From positions 1-36,206 of the forward strand of contig MEPP01000005.1 of the NCBI GenBank assembly GCA_001769855.1: DNA of 36,206 nt, written 5' to 3'. The position numbers and the translations under genes are program-made. This document shows positions 7,978-16,549 of the stretch, piece by piece. A model generated the notes under the pieces. That model saw only the letters and a program-made list of their open reading frames with translations, was not told the DNA's origin and did no database searches. The first letter of the stretch is position 1. Each line of letters opens with the position of its first letter. The stretch is from Bdellovibrionales bacterium GWA2_49_15. Its GTDB lineage: Bacteria > Bdellovibrionota > Bacteriovoracia > Bacteriovoracales > Bacteriovoracaceae.

Positions 7978-8918
7978 GAGCGAACAAACTCATCGAACTT
8001 CTCAAGAGAAGAAAGAAACTGAAGTTTACTGTGATTCCTAAGATAATCTATCAGCACTGGCCCATGACCGCCATGACCAAAGATAATAATTTTTTTATTT
8101 TTATTCAGCTTATCTATGATTTTTGCAAGGAAGAGATTCATTCCCTCATCTTGATTCATCGAAGTGATATGACGGGCATCCAGGATAAGATAATCTGCCG
8201 ACAAAGCTTCGACTAGTTGATACAGCGACTCCACCGATAAATTGTTACCAAGACAAAAGATTTTTTGTCGATAATTCGTGCAGATCAAAGCACAACTCAA
8301 AATTCCCAGCTCTCGGCCAAGATTAGAAGGAGTCGCAAAGGCGAAGACCTTATCACTTCGAGTCTGCGTTTTAGTTGATCCATAAAGAGCTTCCCCGACA
8401 TAAAATTTTAGAAGAGAATAAATCGCTAGCTCCTGATCCACTGTCAAAAGACGATATTGGACGCGGAGATCGATTTCCCGATGTAACGGCACCAGGACGC
8501 TTAGAACTAAATCTCGCGGACCCAGCGTTTGAATTAGCTTCTCCATCTCATGAGCAATAACATCTAATTTATAGGTATTGACAGCTAATAGAAGATGGCT
8601 CAATGCGTTCGGCAGATCAGCTCCTGAGTTTGGCTTGGATATCTCTGAAAAAGTCCTGGGAGTTTCTCTTTTCGTAAATTTGCTTAAAAGCTGGCTTAGC
8701 TCTGCATTGGAATAATTAGCAATCGTACCTATCGAATTTCCATAACGACATAATTCATTCAGCATCTGCAGCTTCGAGATATCATCCTCGCTGTAAAGTC
8801 TTCGACCGTTATCCGCTCGTTGAGGAGTGACGGCGCCATATCTTTTCTCCCAAGCTCGAAGTGTATGGACCCCGACCCCACACAATCGACTGGCAACTTG
8901 AATACTGCTTTCGACCAT
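7971..8918 (-). CDS. MerR-family regulator with degenerate B12-binding-like domain (CarH/LitR-type layout)
   Basis: In this 315-residue protein the N-terminal 70 residues are a MerR winged helix (GVGVHTLRAWEKRYG, RLYSEDDISKLQML). The rest resembles the helical-plus-Rossmann cobalamin-sensing region of CarH/LitR proteins, with a four-helix part at about 110-190 and a flavodoxin-like part at about 195-300 starting ATPSNLGRELGIL. In cobalamin-binding members the matching turn carries a ligand His; here it is Arg (GRELG), so B12 binding is doubtful. It is the last gene of the hsp20-lon-ompA run, 14 nt after the OmpA-family gene, with a TGGAG site inside that gene's end. Targets are unknown. Confidence 0.8.
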   Translation of the reverse strand: MVESSIQVASRLCGVGVHTLRAWEKRYGAVTPQRADNGRRLYSEDDISKLQMLNELCRYGNSIGTIANYSNAELSQLLSKFTKRETPRTFSEISKPNSGADLPNALSHLLLAVNTYKLDVIAHEMEKLIQTLGPRDLVLSVLVPLHREIDLRVQYRLLTVDQELAIYSLLKFYVGEALYGSTKTQTRSDKVFAFATPSNLGRELGILSCALICTNYRQKIFCLGNNLSVESLYQLVEALSADYLILDARHITSMNQDEGMNLFLAKIIDKLNKNKKIIIFGHGGHGPVLIDYLRNHSKLQFLSSLEKFDEFVRSY

Positions 8919-8932
8919 TCATTTGTCTCCAG

Positions 8933-9901
8933 TTACTCAGTAATCACCTTAACAAATTGCACCTCGACACGTCGATTAGCACTTCGCCCGGCGGGGTCTC
9001 TATTGGAAGCTTCAGGGCGTGACGAACCATAAGCTTTAACAATGATATCATCAGGATTAACCGATAGTTTTTTTACTAAAAATGCTTCGACGGCTTTCGC
9101 CCGTGCTTTGGCGAGGGCCTCATTTTGTTTGTTTCGTCCGCTTTTATCAGCATGCCCCGTAATAATAATTTTTACATCATTTTCAATTTTAAGAGTTTTG
9201 GCGGCATTTCTTAATTGATCATAGTAATATGGCGTAAAAGTACTTTTTCCTGCCAAAAATTTTACATTGACTTTGCTGGTGCTAATTTTTTTAGGCCCAC
9301 TTACTGGTCTTTGAACTGCGGCAGAAGTTGTCCTGACTGGTTCTTCAACGATACAGGGGATGGCAGCCGCAACATAACTCTTTTCCCAAAAATAAGTGAC
9401 TCCGAGTAAAGGTGCCAGCGCATAGAGCTGACTGTTATTTTTTCCCGTGGGAATGAAGGCGTGAAAATCAGCTTGAAATGTCGCCACCAGTTGCCTAGCA
9501 AGCTGATACTCGCCCCCTACGCCGATCATGGACAGAAGCTCAATTTGGTTATTGGCATCCCGGTTATTATGGGGAATGGTTCCCGCTCCGATTCCAAAGT
9601 GTAGATAAGGCTTAAAGAGTTTATCCGTCATCAATAAGTACGAACCACCCACCGTTAATCCGTTGGTATAGGTGGTCAAGTCAGAAAAATCCAAACGATG
9701 ATAACTTATATCTAAGTCTAACTTTTCCATGAGTGTGTACTTGGCCCAAACTCCTCCTGCCAGGCCGGGGTTCGAGGGATCCTCCAGCCTCGCTGGATTG
9801 GTTATCATCGATGGACCGAGCCCAAGACCTACGCCATACTGTCCTTTTTCTCTTGCAAAGCTTGCAACACTGAGCAGGAAAAGTATGAGCGCAATTTTCA
9901 T
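8933..9901 (-). CDS. OmpA-family outer-membrane protein
   Basis: The 322-residue protein starts with a signal peptide (KIALILFLLSVASFA). An eight-stranded-barrel-like region follows (about 20-180, repeated aromatic/Gly beta strands, YHRLDFSDL, LHFGIGAG). After a linker there is an OmpA C-terminal peptidoglycan-binding domain (about 205-320: ITGHADKSGRNKQNEALAKARA, KAYGSSRPEASN, RSANRRVEV). It anchors the outer membrane to peptidoglycan in this family. It is 17 nt downstream of lon with its own AAGGAA site, so it is probably co-transcribed with the stress genes. Confidence 0.9.
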   Translation of the reverse strand: MKIALILFLLSVASFAREKGQYGVGLGLGPSMITNPARLEDPSNPGLAGGVWAKYTLMEKLDLDISYHRLDFSDLTTYTNGLTVGGSYLLMTDKLFKPYLHFGIGAGTIPHNNRDANNQIELLSMIGVGGEYQLARQLVATFQADFHAFIPTGKNNSQLYALAPLLGVTYFWEKSYVAAAIPCIVEEPVRTTSAAVQRPVSGPKKISTSKVNVKFLAGKSTFTPYYYDQLRNAAKTLKIENDVKIIITGHADKSGRNKQNEALAKARAKAVEAFLVKKLSVNPDDIIVKAYGSSRPEASNRDPAGRSANRRVEVQFVKVITE

Positions 9902-9918
9902 GGGGTTTTCCTTTTTGA

Positions 9919-12288
9919 TCAGCTGTTTAAACTTGCCGTCTGGGTTGTACTGGCCCAGAAGCCGGCCATCGTCTGTGTCATGTTTAAGGTTATCTCAAGG
10001 ACTTCATCCATTGATTCGACTGGAATAAACTCCAGCTCCTTTCTAATCTCCTCAGGGACTTCGTAGAGATCCTTTTCGTTGCCCTTAGGAATAATAATCC
10101 TTTTGATTTTATTTCGGTGAGCCGCCAACACCTTTTCCTTAATTCCGCCGACCGGAAGTACACTACCCGAAAGTGTTAGCTCTCCGGTCATTGCCAGTTC
10201 CTGATCAACCTCCTTATTTAGAATAAGTGAGGCAAGACAGGTCGCAATAGTGATACCGGCAGAAGGTCCATCTTTGGGGATCGCCCCTGCAGGGATGTGC
10301 AGATGAATGTCGAACTTATGACAGCTGAAATCAGGGTTAAGATGACTTAAGCGCGAGCAGATATAACTTAGTCCAATTTCCGCCGATTCCTTCATGACAT
10401 CACCCAGCTGCCCGGTTAGCTTAAGCTCCCCATTACCGGCAGCTTTAAGACTTTCCAGAAAGAGAACTTCACCACCGACAGGTGTCCAGGCAAGGCCAGT
10501 GGCGAGACCAGGAACCCAGTTGCGCAAGCGCTGGGCCTTTAAAAACTTTGGCGGACCTAAAAATTCTTCAATTTTATCTTTGGTTATGGTTGTCGATTTA
10601 TCCGCATCATGTAATTTATGATAGGCCCAGGCCCTGCAAATTGAAGACAGAACCCTCTTGAGTTCCCGAACTCCCGCCTCACGAGTATATCCTTCAATGA
10701 CAAAGCCAAACAACTCGGTGGGAAAATTCACATCAGAGGTGCTCAGTCCGGCATCCTTTAAAACCGTTGGCAAAATAAATGTTTCGGCAATATGGATCTT
10801 GTCAGATATCGTGTAGGAGGACAGCTCAATAATCTCCATGCGGTCGCGCAGTGGCTCGGGAATGGTATCAAGACGGTTGGCGGTAGTGATAAAGAATATT
10901 TGCGAAAGATCAAAAGGAACATCCAAAAAATGATCGACAAAGGCATGGTTCTGTTCAGGATCCAAAACTTCCAGCATGGCACTTGAAGGATCTCCCATAA
11001 AGCTGCTGCCGAGCTTGTCAATTTCATCAAATAACATGACGGGGTTATTTACCCCCACGCGTTTTAAGCTTTGGATGATTCGACCGGGCATGGACCCTAT
11101 ATAGGTTCTACGATGCCCCCTAATATCGGAGGTGTCACGCACGCCACCTAGGCTGACTCTCACAAATTTTTTATCCATGGCATCCGCAATACTCCGGCCC
11201 AGGCTCGTCTTCCCCACCCCTGGAGGACCAACGAGACACAAGATAGGACCTTTTTGATTTTGGGTTAACTTTGTTACAGCAATATGCTCCAAAATTCTTT
11301 TTTTAATTTTTGAAAGCCCATAATGCTGCTGATCCAAAACAATTTCACTGTTTTTGAGGTCAAAGGAATCCTCTGTAGATATATTCCAGGGCAACGAACA
11401 CAGCCAATCCAGATAATTCTCAATTACCTGAAATTCAGGGGAGGAGAAATGAATTGAGCCCAAACGATCGAATTCCTGCATGGCAACTTTCTCAACCTCT
11501 TTTGGCATCTTTGCCTTTTTAATTTTGTCACTCAGATCGGCTTGCTTATTACTTTTTGTTTCACCCAGCTCTTCCTTGATGGCCTGCAATTGCTCACGCA
11601 GCAGACCTTCCCGCTGCGCACTGTTGAGACGCTTGCCGACTTTTTCCCTAATATCCTTCTCTAGCAAAAAAACCTCGCGCTCACGACCAATCCATTCAAG
11701 AAGTTTTTGCATTTTTTTCTTCATGCTGAGTTCAGATAAAAGTTCGTGCATCTTGGCCACGTCTAAATTTAAGTAAGAAGCACTATGATACACAATTTCA
11801 TCATACTTGTTTGATTCGGCGATCAAGCCAGCGGTGCTTTGATCGGCACCGGGCTTCAGCTCCAAAAGGTGTTTGGTAAATGTTTTTATATTATTACCAA
11901 GAGCTATACTTTCAGAATCAAGCTCCGTTTCGTCAGGATATTCAGTCCCAACGGCCTCGAGATAATTATTTTTTTCTGAGATGCGACTAATTTTAAAACG
12001 CACACGTCCGGATACGAGCACTTGAAATCCAGTTTTTTCATTTCCGTGAATGCTGCGCAACTCACAAAGAGTGCCAAACTGGTATATTTTGGTGGGATCA
12101 ATTTCCGCCAGGTCCCGCCCTGAAGGAATCTGTGCCGCAACCACCACCTGCCCACCATCACTCTGGGCGGCATCAAGGGCCTTCACACTCATTTTTCTTC
12201 CAATCACTAAAAACAGAGATGTTAATGGAAAAACCATCGTGTTTTGAACAGCAATCAGGGGGTAGCTTTTTTCAATCTCATTTTCCAT
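9919..12288 (-). CDS. lon: ATP-dependent protease La (LonA)
   Basis: This 789-residue cytoplasmic protease degrades misfolded and regulatory proteins. It has an N-terminal LAN domain (about 1-195) and a coiled-coil helical part. The AAA+ module has Walker A GPPGVGKTSLGRS, Walker B VMLFDEIDKLG and GDPSSAMLEVLDPEQN. The proteolytic domain has the catalytic Ser in PKDGPSAGITIA and the Lys in GIKEKVLAAHR. Length and order are those of bacterial LonA. The ATG has GGAG 8 nt upstream. It lies downstream of hsp20 across a perfect 10-bp hairpin. This may be a second, stress-dedicated Lon; whether the genome has another cannot be seen here. Confidence 0.97.
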   Translation of the reverse strand: MENEIEKSYPLIAVQNTMVFPLTSLFLVIGRKMSVKALDAAQSDGGQVVVAAQIPSGRDLAEIDPTKIYQFGTLCELRSIHGNEKTGFQVLVSGRVRFKISRISEKNNYLEAVGTEYPDETELDSESIALGNNIKTFTKHLLELKPGADQSTAGLIAESNKYDEIVYHSASYLNLDVAKMHELLSELSMKKKMQKLLEWIGREREVFLLEKDIREKVGKRLNSAQREGLLREQLQAIKEELGETKSNKQADLSDKIKKAKMPKEVEKVAMQEFDRLGSIHFSSPEFQVIENYLDWLCSLPWNISTEDSFDLKNSEIVLDQQHYGLSKIKKRILEHIAVTKLTQNQKGPILCLVGPPGVGKTSLGRSIADAMDKKFVRVSLGGVRDTSDIRGHRRTYIGSMPGRIIQSLKRVGVNNPVMLFDEIDKLGSSFMGDPSSAMLEVLDPEQNHAFVDHFLDVPFDLSQIFFITTANRLDTIPEPLRDRMEIIELSSYTISDKIHIAETFILPTVLKDAGLSTSDVNFPTELFGFVIEGYTREAGVRELKRVLSSICRAWAYHKLHDADKSTTITKDKIEEFLGPPKFLKAQRLRNWVPGLATGLAWTPVGGEVLFLESLKAAGNGELKLTGQLGDVMKESAEIGLSYICSRLSHLNPDFSCHKFDIHLHIPAGAIPKDGPSAGITIATCLASLILNKEVDQELAMTGELTLSGSVLPVGGIKEKVLAAHRNKIKRIIIPKGNEKDLYEVPEEIRKELEFIPVESMDEVLEITLNMTQTMAGFWASTTQTASLNS

Positions 12289-12331
12289 CGTAACAACTCC
12301 TGAAACGCCATTATTTTTTTCGGAGGAAAGC

Positions 12332-12358
12332 TGGCCTTCTCGGTTTTTGAGAAGGCCA
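12332..12358 (-). terminator. Perfect 10-bp hairpin between hsp20 and lon
   Basis: TGGCCTTCTC (12332-12341) and GAGAAGGCCA (12349-12358) pair exactly around a 7-nt loop. The hairpin is 9 nt past the hsp20 stop. In the hsp20-to-lon direction only a weak T stretch follows, so it may act as a partial terminator or processing hairpin that lets hsp20 mRNA exceed lon mRNA. Confidence 0.6.
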
Positions 12359-12367
12359 CGTCATTTT

Positions 12368-12865
12368 TTAATGATGAATTTCAATCTTTTTTCGTTTTGA
12401 AGTTCCGACCTCTTTCTTTTGTACTTCGACACGCAGCACGCCATTTTTAAAAACAGCATCAACCTTATCCATATTTACTTCTTCATCAAATGGAATTTCT
12501 CGGGCAAAGGCACCATAGCAACGCTCGTTATAAATGTAGCCATTGCCCTTTTTAACTTCCGAGGTCTTCTCACCTTTGATGGAGAGAATATTATTACGCA
12601 GCTCGACCTTGATATCTTTGTCTGTCATACCTGGAAGCTCGGCCTCGACTGCATAGCTTTCAGGAGTTTCCTTGACATCAATTGCTGGATAAGCGCGGAG
12701 GTCTGATGTTAATGGAAGGGCTATATCGCGATCGCCGGCAAAACTTCGCATCAAATCAAGCATCCTGCTCTCCAGTCCGTATATATCGCGAGCAAGACTA
12801 CTTGTAGGCCAGGTCGTAGCCGGAAGAAGCGACGAGCGCCATGGTTTCAATTCTGATAACTTCAT
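12368..12865 (-). CDS. Small heat-shock protein Hsp20 (alpha-crystallin family)
   Basis: This 165-residue cytoplasmic holdase has a short N-terminal arm (1-50). The alpha-crystallin domain spans about 55-155: DVKETPESYAVEAELPGMTDKDIKVEL, NILSIKGEKTSE, ARELPFDEEV-like AREIPFDEEV, and the closing AVFKNGVLRVEVQKKE. The A-x-x-x-N-G-V-L motif is intact, and the tail IEIHH could supply the I-x-I tail contact. The ATG has AAAGGAG 5-6 nt ahead. It is first in the hsp20-lon-ompA-merR run and divergent from the dnaJ-cbpM pair, so the shared 184-bp region probably carries both promoters. Confidence 0.95.
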   Translation of the reverse strand: MKLSELKPWRSSLLPATTWPTSSLARDIYGLESRMLDLMRSFAGDRDIALPLTSDLRAYPAIDVKETPESYAVEAELPGMTDKDIKVELRNNILSIKGEKTSEVKKGNGYIYNERCYGAFAREIPFDEEVNMDKVDAVFKNGVLRVEVQKKEVGTSKRKKIEIHH

Positions 12866-13049
12866 AAAAACTCCTTTAGTGTACTAACCGTTGCATAATT
12901 TATAAACGCTTGACCAGAATAGAGATAGGTAAACGCTCACCGGTGATAATGTTTAATTTCATTTTTACAAAATGATTAAATCAATCAGAGAGTCAGATTT
13001 TAGAGCTAAGTTTGAGTTAGCAAAATTGTTCATGTCCGTGGAGCACAAA
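12866..13049. promoter_or_regulatory. Divergent promoter region between hsp20 and cbpA-like dnaJ
   Basis: The 184-bp region holds an FNR-like palindrome with a 3-bp instead of 4-bp spacer (TGAT-TAA-ATCAA, 12973-12984) and a CACCGGTG palindrome near 12940. No CIRCE element (TTAGCACTC-N9-GAGTGCTAA) is present. An in-frame ATG at 12972 would extend DnaJ into this region, but the J-domain begins at 13050. Promoter positions were not resolved. Confidence 0.4.
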
Positions 13050-13958
13050 ATGATTGATCCATATAAGATATTAGGTGTTTCAAAAGAAGCAACTATTGAT
13101 GAAATTAAAAAGGCTTATCGTAAGTTGGCCAAAAAACTTCATCCAGATCTTAATCCCGGAAAGGATTCAGAGCGTAAATTTAAAGATATTGCCCATGCCT
13201 ATGATTTGATCGGAACGGCGGAAGCCAAGTCTAAATTTGACCGAGGCGAAACAGATGAGCAACGTCAGCAGGAATATGAAGAATCGATGCGGGCCAATAC
13301 AAGAAGGGCCAAACGCCCGTCGTACCATCAGACACAACAAAACACCGGTCGATATTCAAATGTGTTTGACAGTGATTTTAACACGCAAGATATTTTTGAG
13401 CAGTTTTTTGGACGCGCACAAGAGACAAGCAAACCCGGAGAAGATGAGCTGTACAATCTAGAGATTGATTTTAAAGAAGCTGCGTTAGGGAGCGAAAAGG
13501 TTATCACTCTTCCACGGGGTAAGAAGATTAAGGTGCAGATCCCTGCGGGGATCGAGGATGGGCAAAAATTAAGATTTAAAGGACTCGGTGGGCCTGGAAT
13601 TAACAATGGACCATCAGGAGATGCTTATGTTCAAATTTCTGTTAAAAAACTTTCCGGCTTTACCCGCGCCGGGCAAGATATCTTAACAACCGTTCCAGTA
13701 AGCATCTTTGAAGCTATCTCAGGTGGAGAAATCGAGGTTCCAACAATCGACGGGAGTGTCATGCTCAAGATCCCCCCCGGAGTTAATAACGGCTCAAAAC
13801 TGCGCATTAGCGGTAAAGGCGTTGGCGTTGAGAATTATAGGGGAAATCAAATCGTAACGATCAACATCGTAATGCCCAAGCAAATTGATCCTGCATTTAA
13901 AGAGGCGATGCTTAAACTTTCAAACCAATTTTCTTATAGTGCAAGGGATGCAAGATGA
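13050..13958 (+). CDS. cbpA: CbpA-type DnaJ co-chaperone
   Basis: The 302-residue J-protein stimulates DnaK ATPase in its family. The J-domain fills residues 1-68 (DPYKILGVSKEATIDEIKKAYRK split by the conserved helices) with the essential HPD motif in KKLHPDLNPG. A charged and Gln/Asn-rich linker follows (about 80-125). Next come the two C-terminal beta-sandwich substrate domains (IDFKEAALGSEKVI, LRFKGLGGPG, VPTIDGSVMLKIPPG). The zinc-finger domain of DnaJ is absent, which defines the CbpA type. GTG GAG purines (13038-13043) support ATG 13050. The stop overlaps the start of the CbpM-like gene (ATGA), so the two are translationally coupled. Confidence 0.93.
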   Translation: MIDPYKILGVSKEATIDEIKKAYRKLAKKLHPDLNPGKDSERKFKDIAHAYDLIGTAEAKSKFDRGETDEQRQQEYEESMRANTRRAKRPSYHQTQQNTGRYSNVFDSDFNTQDIFEQFFGRAQETSKPGEDELYNLEIDFKEAALGSEKVITLPRGKKIKVQIPAGIEDGQKLRFKGLGGPGINNGPSGDAYVQISVKKLSGFTRAGQDILTTVPVSIFEAISGGEIEVPTIDGSVMLKIPPGVNNGSKLRISGKGVGVENYRGNQIVTINIVMPKQIDPAFKEAMLKLSNQFSYSARDAR

Positions 13959-14206
13959 AATTATCAATTCGAAAAACAATTGAAGATGTCTCGTTGGCCT
14001 ATCATATTCCGACTGAGGTTATTATTTTTTATATTAAGCATGAATGGATTTATCCAATCGATAGAGAAAACCTGTTGCTCGATGAGGAGGATATTGCACG
14101 AATCCATTTGATTAATGAACTTAGAGAAGATTTTGGAGTAAATGATGATGCCATTCCAATTATTCTTCATCTTATTGATCAGCTCAACTACTTTCGCGTT
14201 AGATAA
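13955..14206 (+). CDS. cbpM: CbpM-like chaperone modulator
   Basis: The protein has 83 residues and its ATG overlaps the TGA of the upstream J-protein gene. The sequence has a MerR-like helical start (IEDVSLAYHIPTEVIIFYIKHEWI), a short acidic turn (LLLDEEDIARIHLINELRED) and a helical end (NDDAIPIILHLIDQLNY). This is the layout of CbpM, which binds the CbpA J-domain and blocks its interaction with DnaK. The fixed pairing with a CbpA-type gene is the strongest argument. Its 3' end overlaps the convergent gene at 14188 by 19 bp. Confidence 0.85.
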   Translation: MKLSIRKTIEDVSLAYHIPTEVIIFYIKHEWIYPIDRENLLLDEEDIARIHLINELREDFGVNDDAIPIILHLIDQLNYFRVR

Positions 14207-14709
14207 TCTTTGAGAATAGTCCCAAGCAGCAAAGCGGCCGATGAATATATTGTCACCTCAGTCGCCGGGTCGGAGATACGAATTCCTCCCTGGGGGCCTT
14301 TGAATAAATCTAGGGTGGAGATCGCCTCCGGGCCTTGAGGTGGAGTTGTTGATTTTGAGTTAATGTTTAAGGTATCAAGTTCAAGCGGGGAAATTGTTGA
14401 AGGCACAAAGTATGCCATTTCCATTGGCGCACCATCGGCTGCTATTTTTGTGGTGTAGACACTGCCAGACACTTTTGCCAGCTTATCCTGCAGCTTTTCA
14501 ATCATGATTTTTTGTTTTTTGTTTTTGACCTCTATTGGATAAGCATATTGTTGACCATCACGGACGTAATAAATAAAGTACTGATGCCCATGTATCATTT
14601 TACTTTGACTGACTTTGACTGCACGTCCCCAGACTTCCGACACTGAGGAAAGTTTCTGATCCGCCTGCGCCATTGTAATGAAAATAAATATTGCTGTCAG
14701 GAAATACAT
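14188..14709 (-). CDS. Exported protein of unknown function, 173 residues
   Basis: I do not recognise the family. There is a short signal peptide (FLTAIFIFITMAQA), a beta-rich middle (HGHQYFIYYVRDGQQYAYPIEV), a Pro/Thr-rich stretch and a weakly hydrophobic C-terminal segment (IYSSAALLLGTIL). It starts 9 nt after the universal stress protein gene ends, with a ribosome-binding site inside that gene's tail, so it is probably co-transcribed. Its 3' end overlaps cbpM on the other strand. Confidence 0.65.
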   Translation of the reverse strand: MYFLTAIFIFITMAQADQKLSSVSEVWGRAVKVSQSKMIHGHQYFIYYVRDGQQYAYPIEVKNKKQKIMIEKLQDKLAKVSGSVYTTKIAADGAPMEMAYFVPSTISPLELDTLNINSKSTTPPQGPEAISTLDLFKGPQGGIRISDPATEVTIYSSAALLLGTILKDYLTRK

Positions 14710-14718
14710 TTTTCCAAC

Positions 14719-15156
14719 CTATTTTAAAATCAAGACATCACAGGGAGCATGTCGAATCATGTACTCGGCAAAGCTAAAAGAGAATACTCCTTTCAATCCG
14801 GTCAGTGATCGCGTCGCAACAACCACAAGGTTGGCCTTCAAGGTATTTGCGTAATTTGTAATGACTTCTTTTCGACTCGGCGAAAAAAGGCAGTGGTAGT
14901 AAATATCCTCTTTTGACTTTGCCGAAAATGGTTTGGCGAGGGCATTTCTCATCAATTCAATGGCGGATTTTTCAATTTCCGGGAATTGCTGCTCAGTAGG
15001 ATAATATTGCGCATAAAATTCACCCGCATAAACCTTGGTCTCAAACCCATGGGTAATATGAATTTCAGTCGCTTTATCAAAATACGGAGTGCTTGCAAAG
15101 TCCGCAAGCCCGTTCAATGACTGCTCTGTCAAATCGGCACATAATATGACTTTCAT
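14719..15156 (-). CDS. Universal stress protein (UspA family)
   Basis: The 145-residue cytoplasmic protein has the Usp alpha/beta fold: opening strand MKVILCADLTEQS, the central LVVVATRSLTGLKG strand-loop and closing FAEYMIRHAPCDVLIL. The second half of the ATP motif, normally G(S/T) before the final helix (G-2x-G-9x-G-S/T), reads SFSF, so it may be a non-ATP-binding Usp. ATG 15156 is chosen because GGAGGA lies 5 nt upstream; a longer frame to 15174 has no support. It is in a three-gene minus-strand run with the exported proteins on either side. Confidence 0.9.
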   Translation of the reverse strand: MKVILCADLTEQSLNGLADFASTPYFDKATEIHITHGFETKVYAGEFYAQYYPTEQQFPEIEKSAIELMRNALAKPFSAKSKEDIYYHCLFSPSRKEVITNYANTLKANLVVVATRSLTGLKGVFSFSFAEYMIRHAPCDVLILK

Positions 15157-15234
15157 AAATCCTCCACTGAGCAAAGAGTATCTTATTCGACGGGCACCTA
15201 CGATGATGTTGTGTCTGCAGTGTCATAATGAAAA

Positions 15235-15612
15235 TCATTCACCTCTCGATCGAAATAACTTGCTGTAGTTTTTGATATAGGCGTTTGTGATTGTGGTCCA
15301 CAATGACTGACTCTCTGTTCTCTTTAGTTTTGCGCTATCGATGTTTGACAAGATGCTTTCTTCCTCTTGCAAAGACAAACCAGTATAGGATTTGTCAATC
15401 GTCACCGTAGGGGGGGCCACAATCTGAGCCAGTGACCTGCTAATATTCTTCAACGGCAACAAGCTATCTTTCTCATTTTCTCTGGCATCGCTGCCATTAT
15501 GCACGGGTGCACTTACGTAGGCATTTCTTATGTATCCTGATACATTGAACTCTCGTGACAAAACCCAAAGCGAAGCACAGGCAAAAAGAAAAATTATAAT
15601 TTTCGACATACT
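15235..15612 (-). CDS. Small exported or membrane-anchored protein, 125 residues
   Basis: The family is not recognised. ATG 15612 has AAGGAGAT 5 nt upstream; the frame also runs to 15633 without a better site. The N-terminus MSKIIIFLFACASLWVLS is either a signal peptide or a single membrane anchor. The rest is polar, with helical SLQEEESILSNIDSAKLK and a basic tail. It precedes the universal stress gene on the same strand (78 nt gap). Confidence 0.6.
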   Translation of the reverse strand, partial: SMSKIIIFLFACASLWVLSREFNVSGYIRNAYVSAPVHNGSDARENEKDSLLPLKNISRSLAQIVAPPTVTIDKSYTGLSLQEEESILSNIDSAKLKRTESQSLWTTITNAYIKNYSKLFRSRGE

Positions 15613-15760
15613 ATCTCCTTTTATGATCTCCAATATATCTTACCCATGAGGCATTATTTATTAATGACCACGCTCACAACCCGCGGTGATAACTCTTAAA
15701 TTGCTTAATTCTTCGAACGCGGTAGGCTACTTCACTACCAAGACAAACCAGGAGATTGCG

Positions 15761-16540
15761 ATGAGTGAAATAAGTACATATGCCCAAAATACATTTTGCT
15801 GGGAAGATCTTTATACAAGCGACCTTGCAAGTGCGAAGACATTTTATCAAGGCATGTTTAGCTGGAAGATAGAAGATTTGCGTAGCGATGACACCCATCC
15901 GTATTCATTTTTTACGATTAAGGGAAAGGAAGTTTGTGGATTGACAAAAATTCAGGCGAATTTACAACAGCAAAAAATAACACCACATTGGCGGACCTAT
16001 GTTTCAGTTCCAAATGCCGATGATGTTGTTCAAGTTGCCAAGATTGCCGGAGCGACGATCATCGATCCTGCACGGGACAAAATGGAAGCGGGACGGAGTG
16101 CCCTTATCCAGGACCCAACTGGAGCACTTATCGCTCTCTGGCAACCCAAGCGAAAAATAGGCGCCCTCGTGGCAGAAGTCCCGGGTAGCGCGTGCTGGCG
16201 AGAGCTTTTGACATCTAATTTGGATGTGGCAGGAAAATTTTACGCGACCGTTTTTAGCTGGAATCCCAGGCCTGAAAAATTCGGCGATATGGCCTATGTC
16301 ACCCTCAAAAGTGGTGATACAAATGTAGCGGGCATGATGGAAATGCAAAAAGAAGGCATACCATCCTATTGGCTTACCTACTGGGCAGTGAAAGATTGCG
16401 AAAAGAGTTTGAAAAAGGCAGAGACATTAGGAGGGAAAATCCTGAAGCCGACAACTTCCATAAAAAAAGTTGGGAAATTTGCGGTTGTGGCAGATCCGCA
16501 AGGTGCCGTTTTTGCCATTTTGCAATCTGAGAAAGAATAG
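15761..16540 (+). CDS. VOC (glyoxalase-fold) family protein, two domains
   Basis: The 259-residue protein contains two vicinal-oxygen-chelate modules: about 10-125 (FCWEDLYTSDLASAKTFYQ, YSFFTIKGKEVCGL, DPTGALIALWQ) and 135-257 (CWRELLTSNLDVAGKFY, YWLTYWAVKDCE, VVADPQGAVFAILQ). Tandem VOC proteins of this shape are usually annotated as glyoxalase/bleomycin-resistance-like without known substrate. Metal ligands are not clear. ATG 15761 has AGGAG 7-8 nt upstream; the frame extends to 15686 without homology. The methyltransferase gene follows after 9 nt. Confidence 0.87.
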   Translation: MSEISTYAQNTFCWEDLYTSDLASAKTFYQGMFSWKIEDLRSDDTHPYSFFTIKGKEVCGLTKIQANLQQQKITPHWRTYVSVPNADDVVQVAKIAGATIIDPARDKMEAGRSALIQDPTGALIALWQPKRKIGALVAEVPGSACWRELLTSNLDVAGKFYATVFSWNPRPEKFGDMAYVTLKSGDTNVAGMMEMQKEGIPSYWLTYWAVKDCEKSLKKAETLGGKILKPTTSIKKVGKFAVVADPQGAVFAILQSEKE

Positions 16541-16549
16541 ACGGAGAAG

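Noticed and set aside
15217..15236. Possible FNR-type box near the usp gene (TGAT-TTTC-ATTA)
   Set aside because: It matches only about seven of ten positions and is not positioned clearly for either gene.
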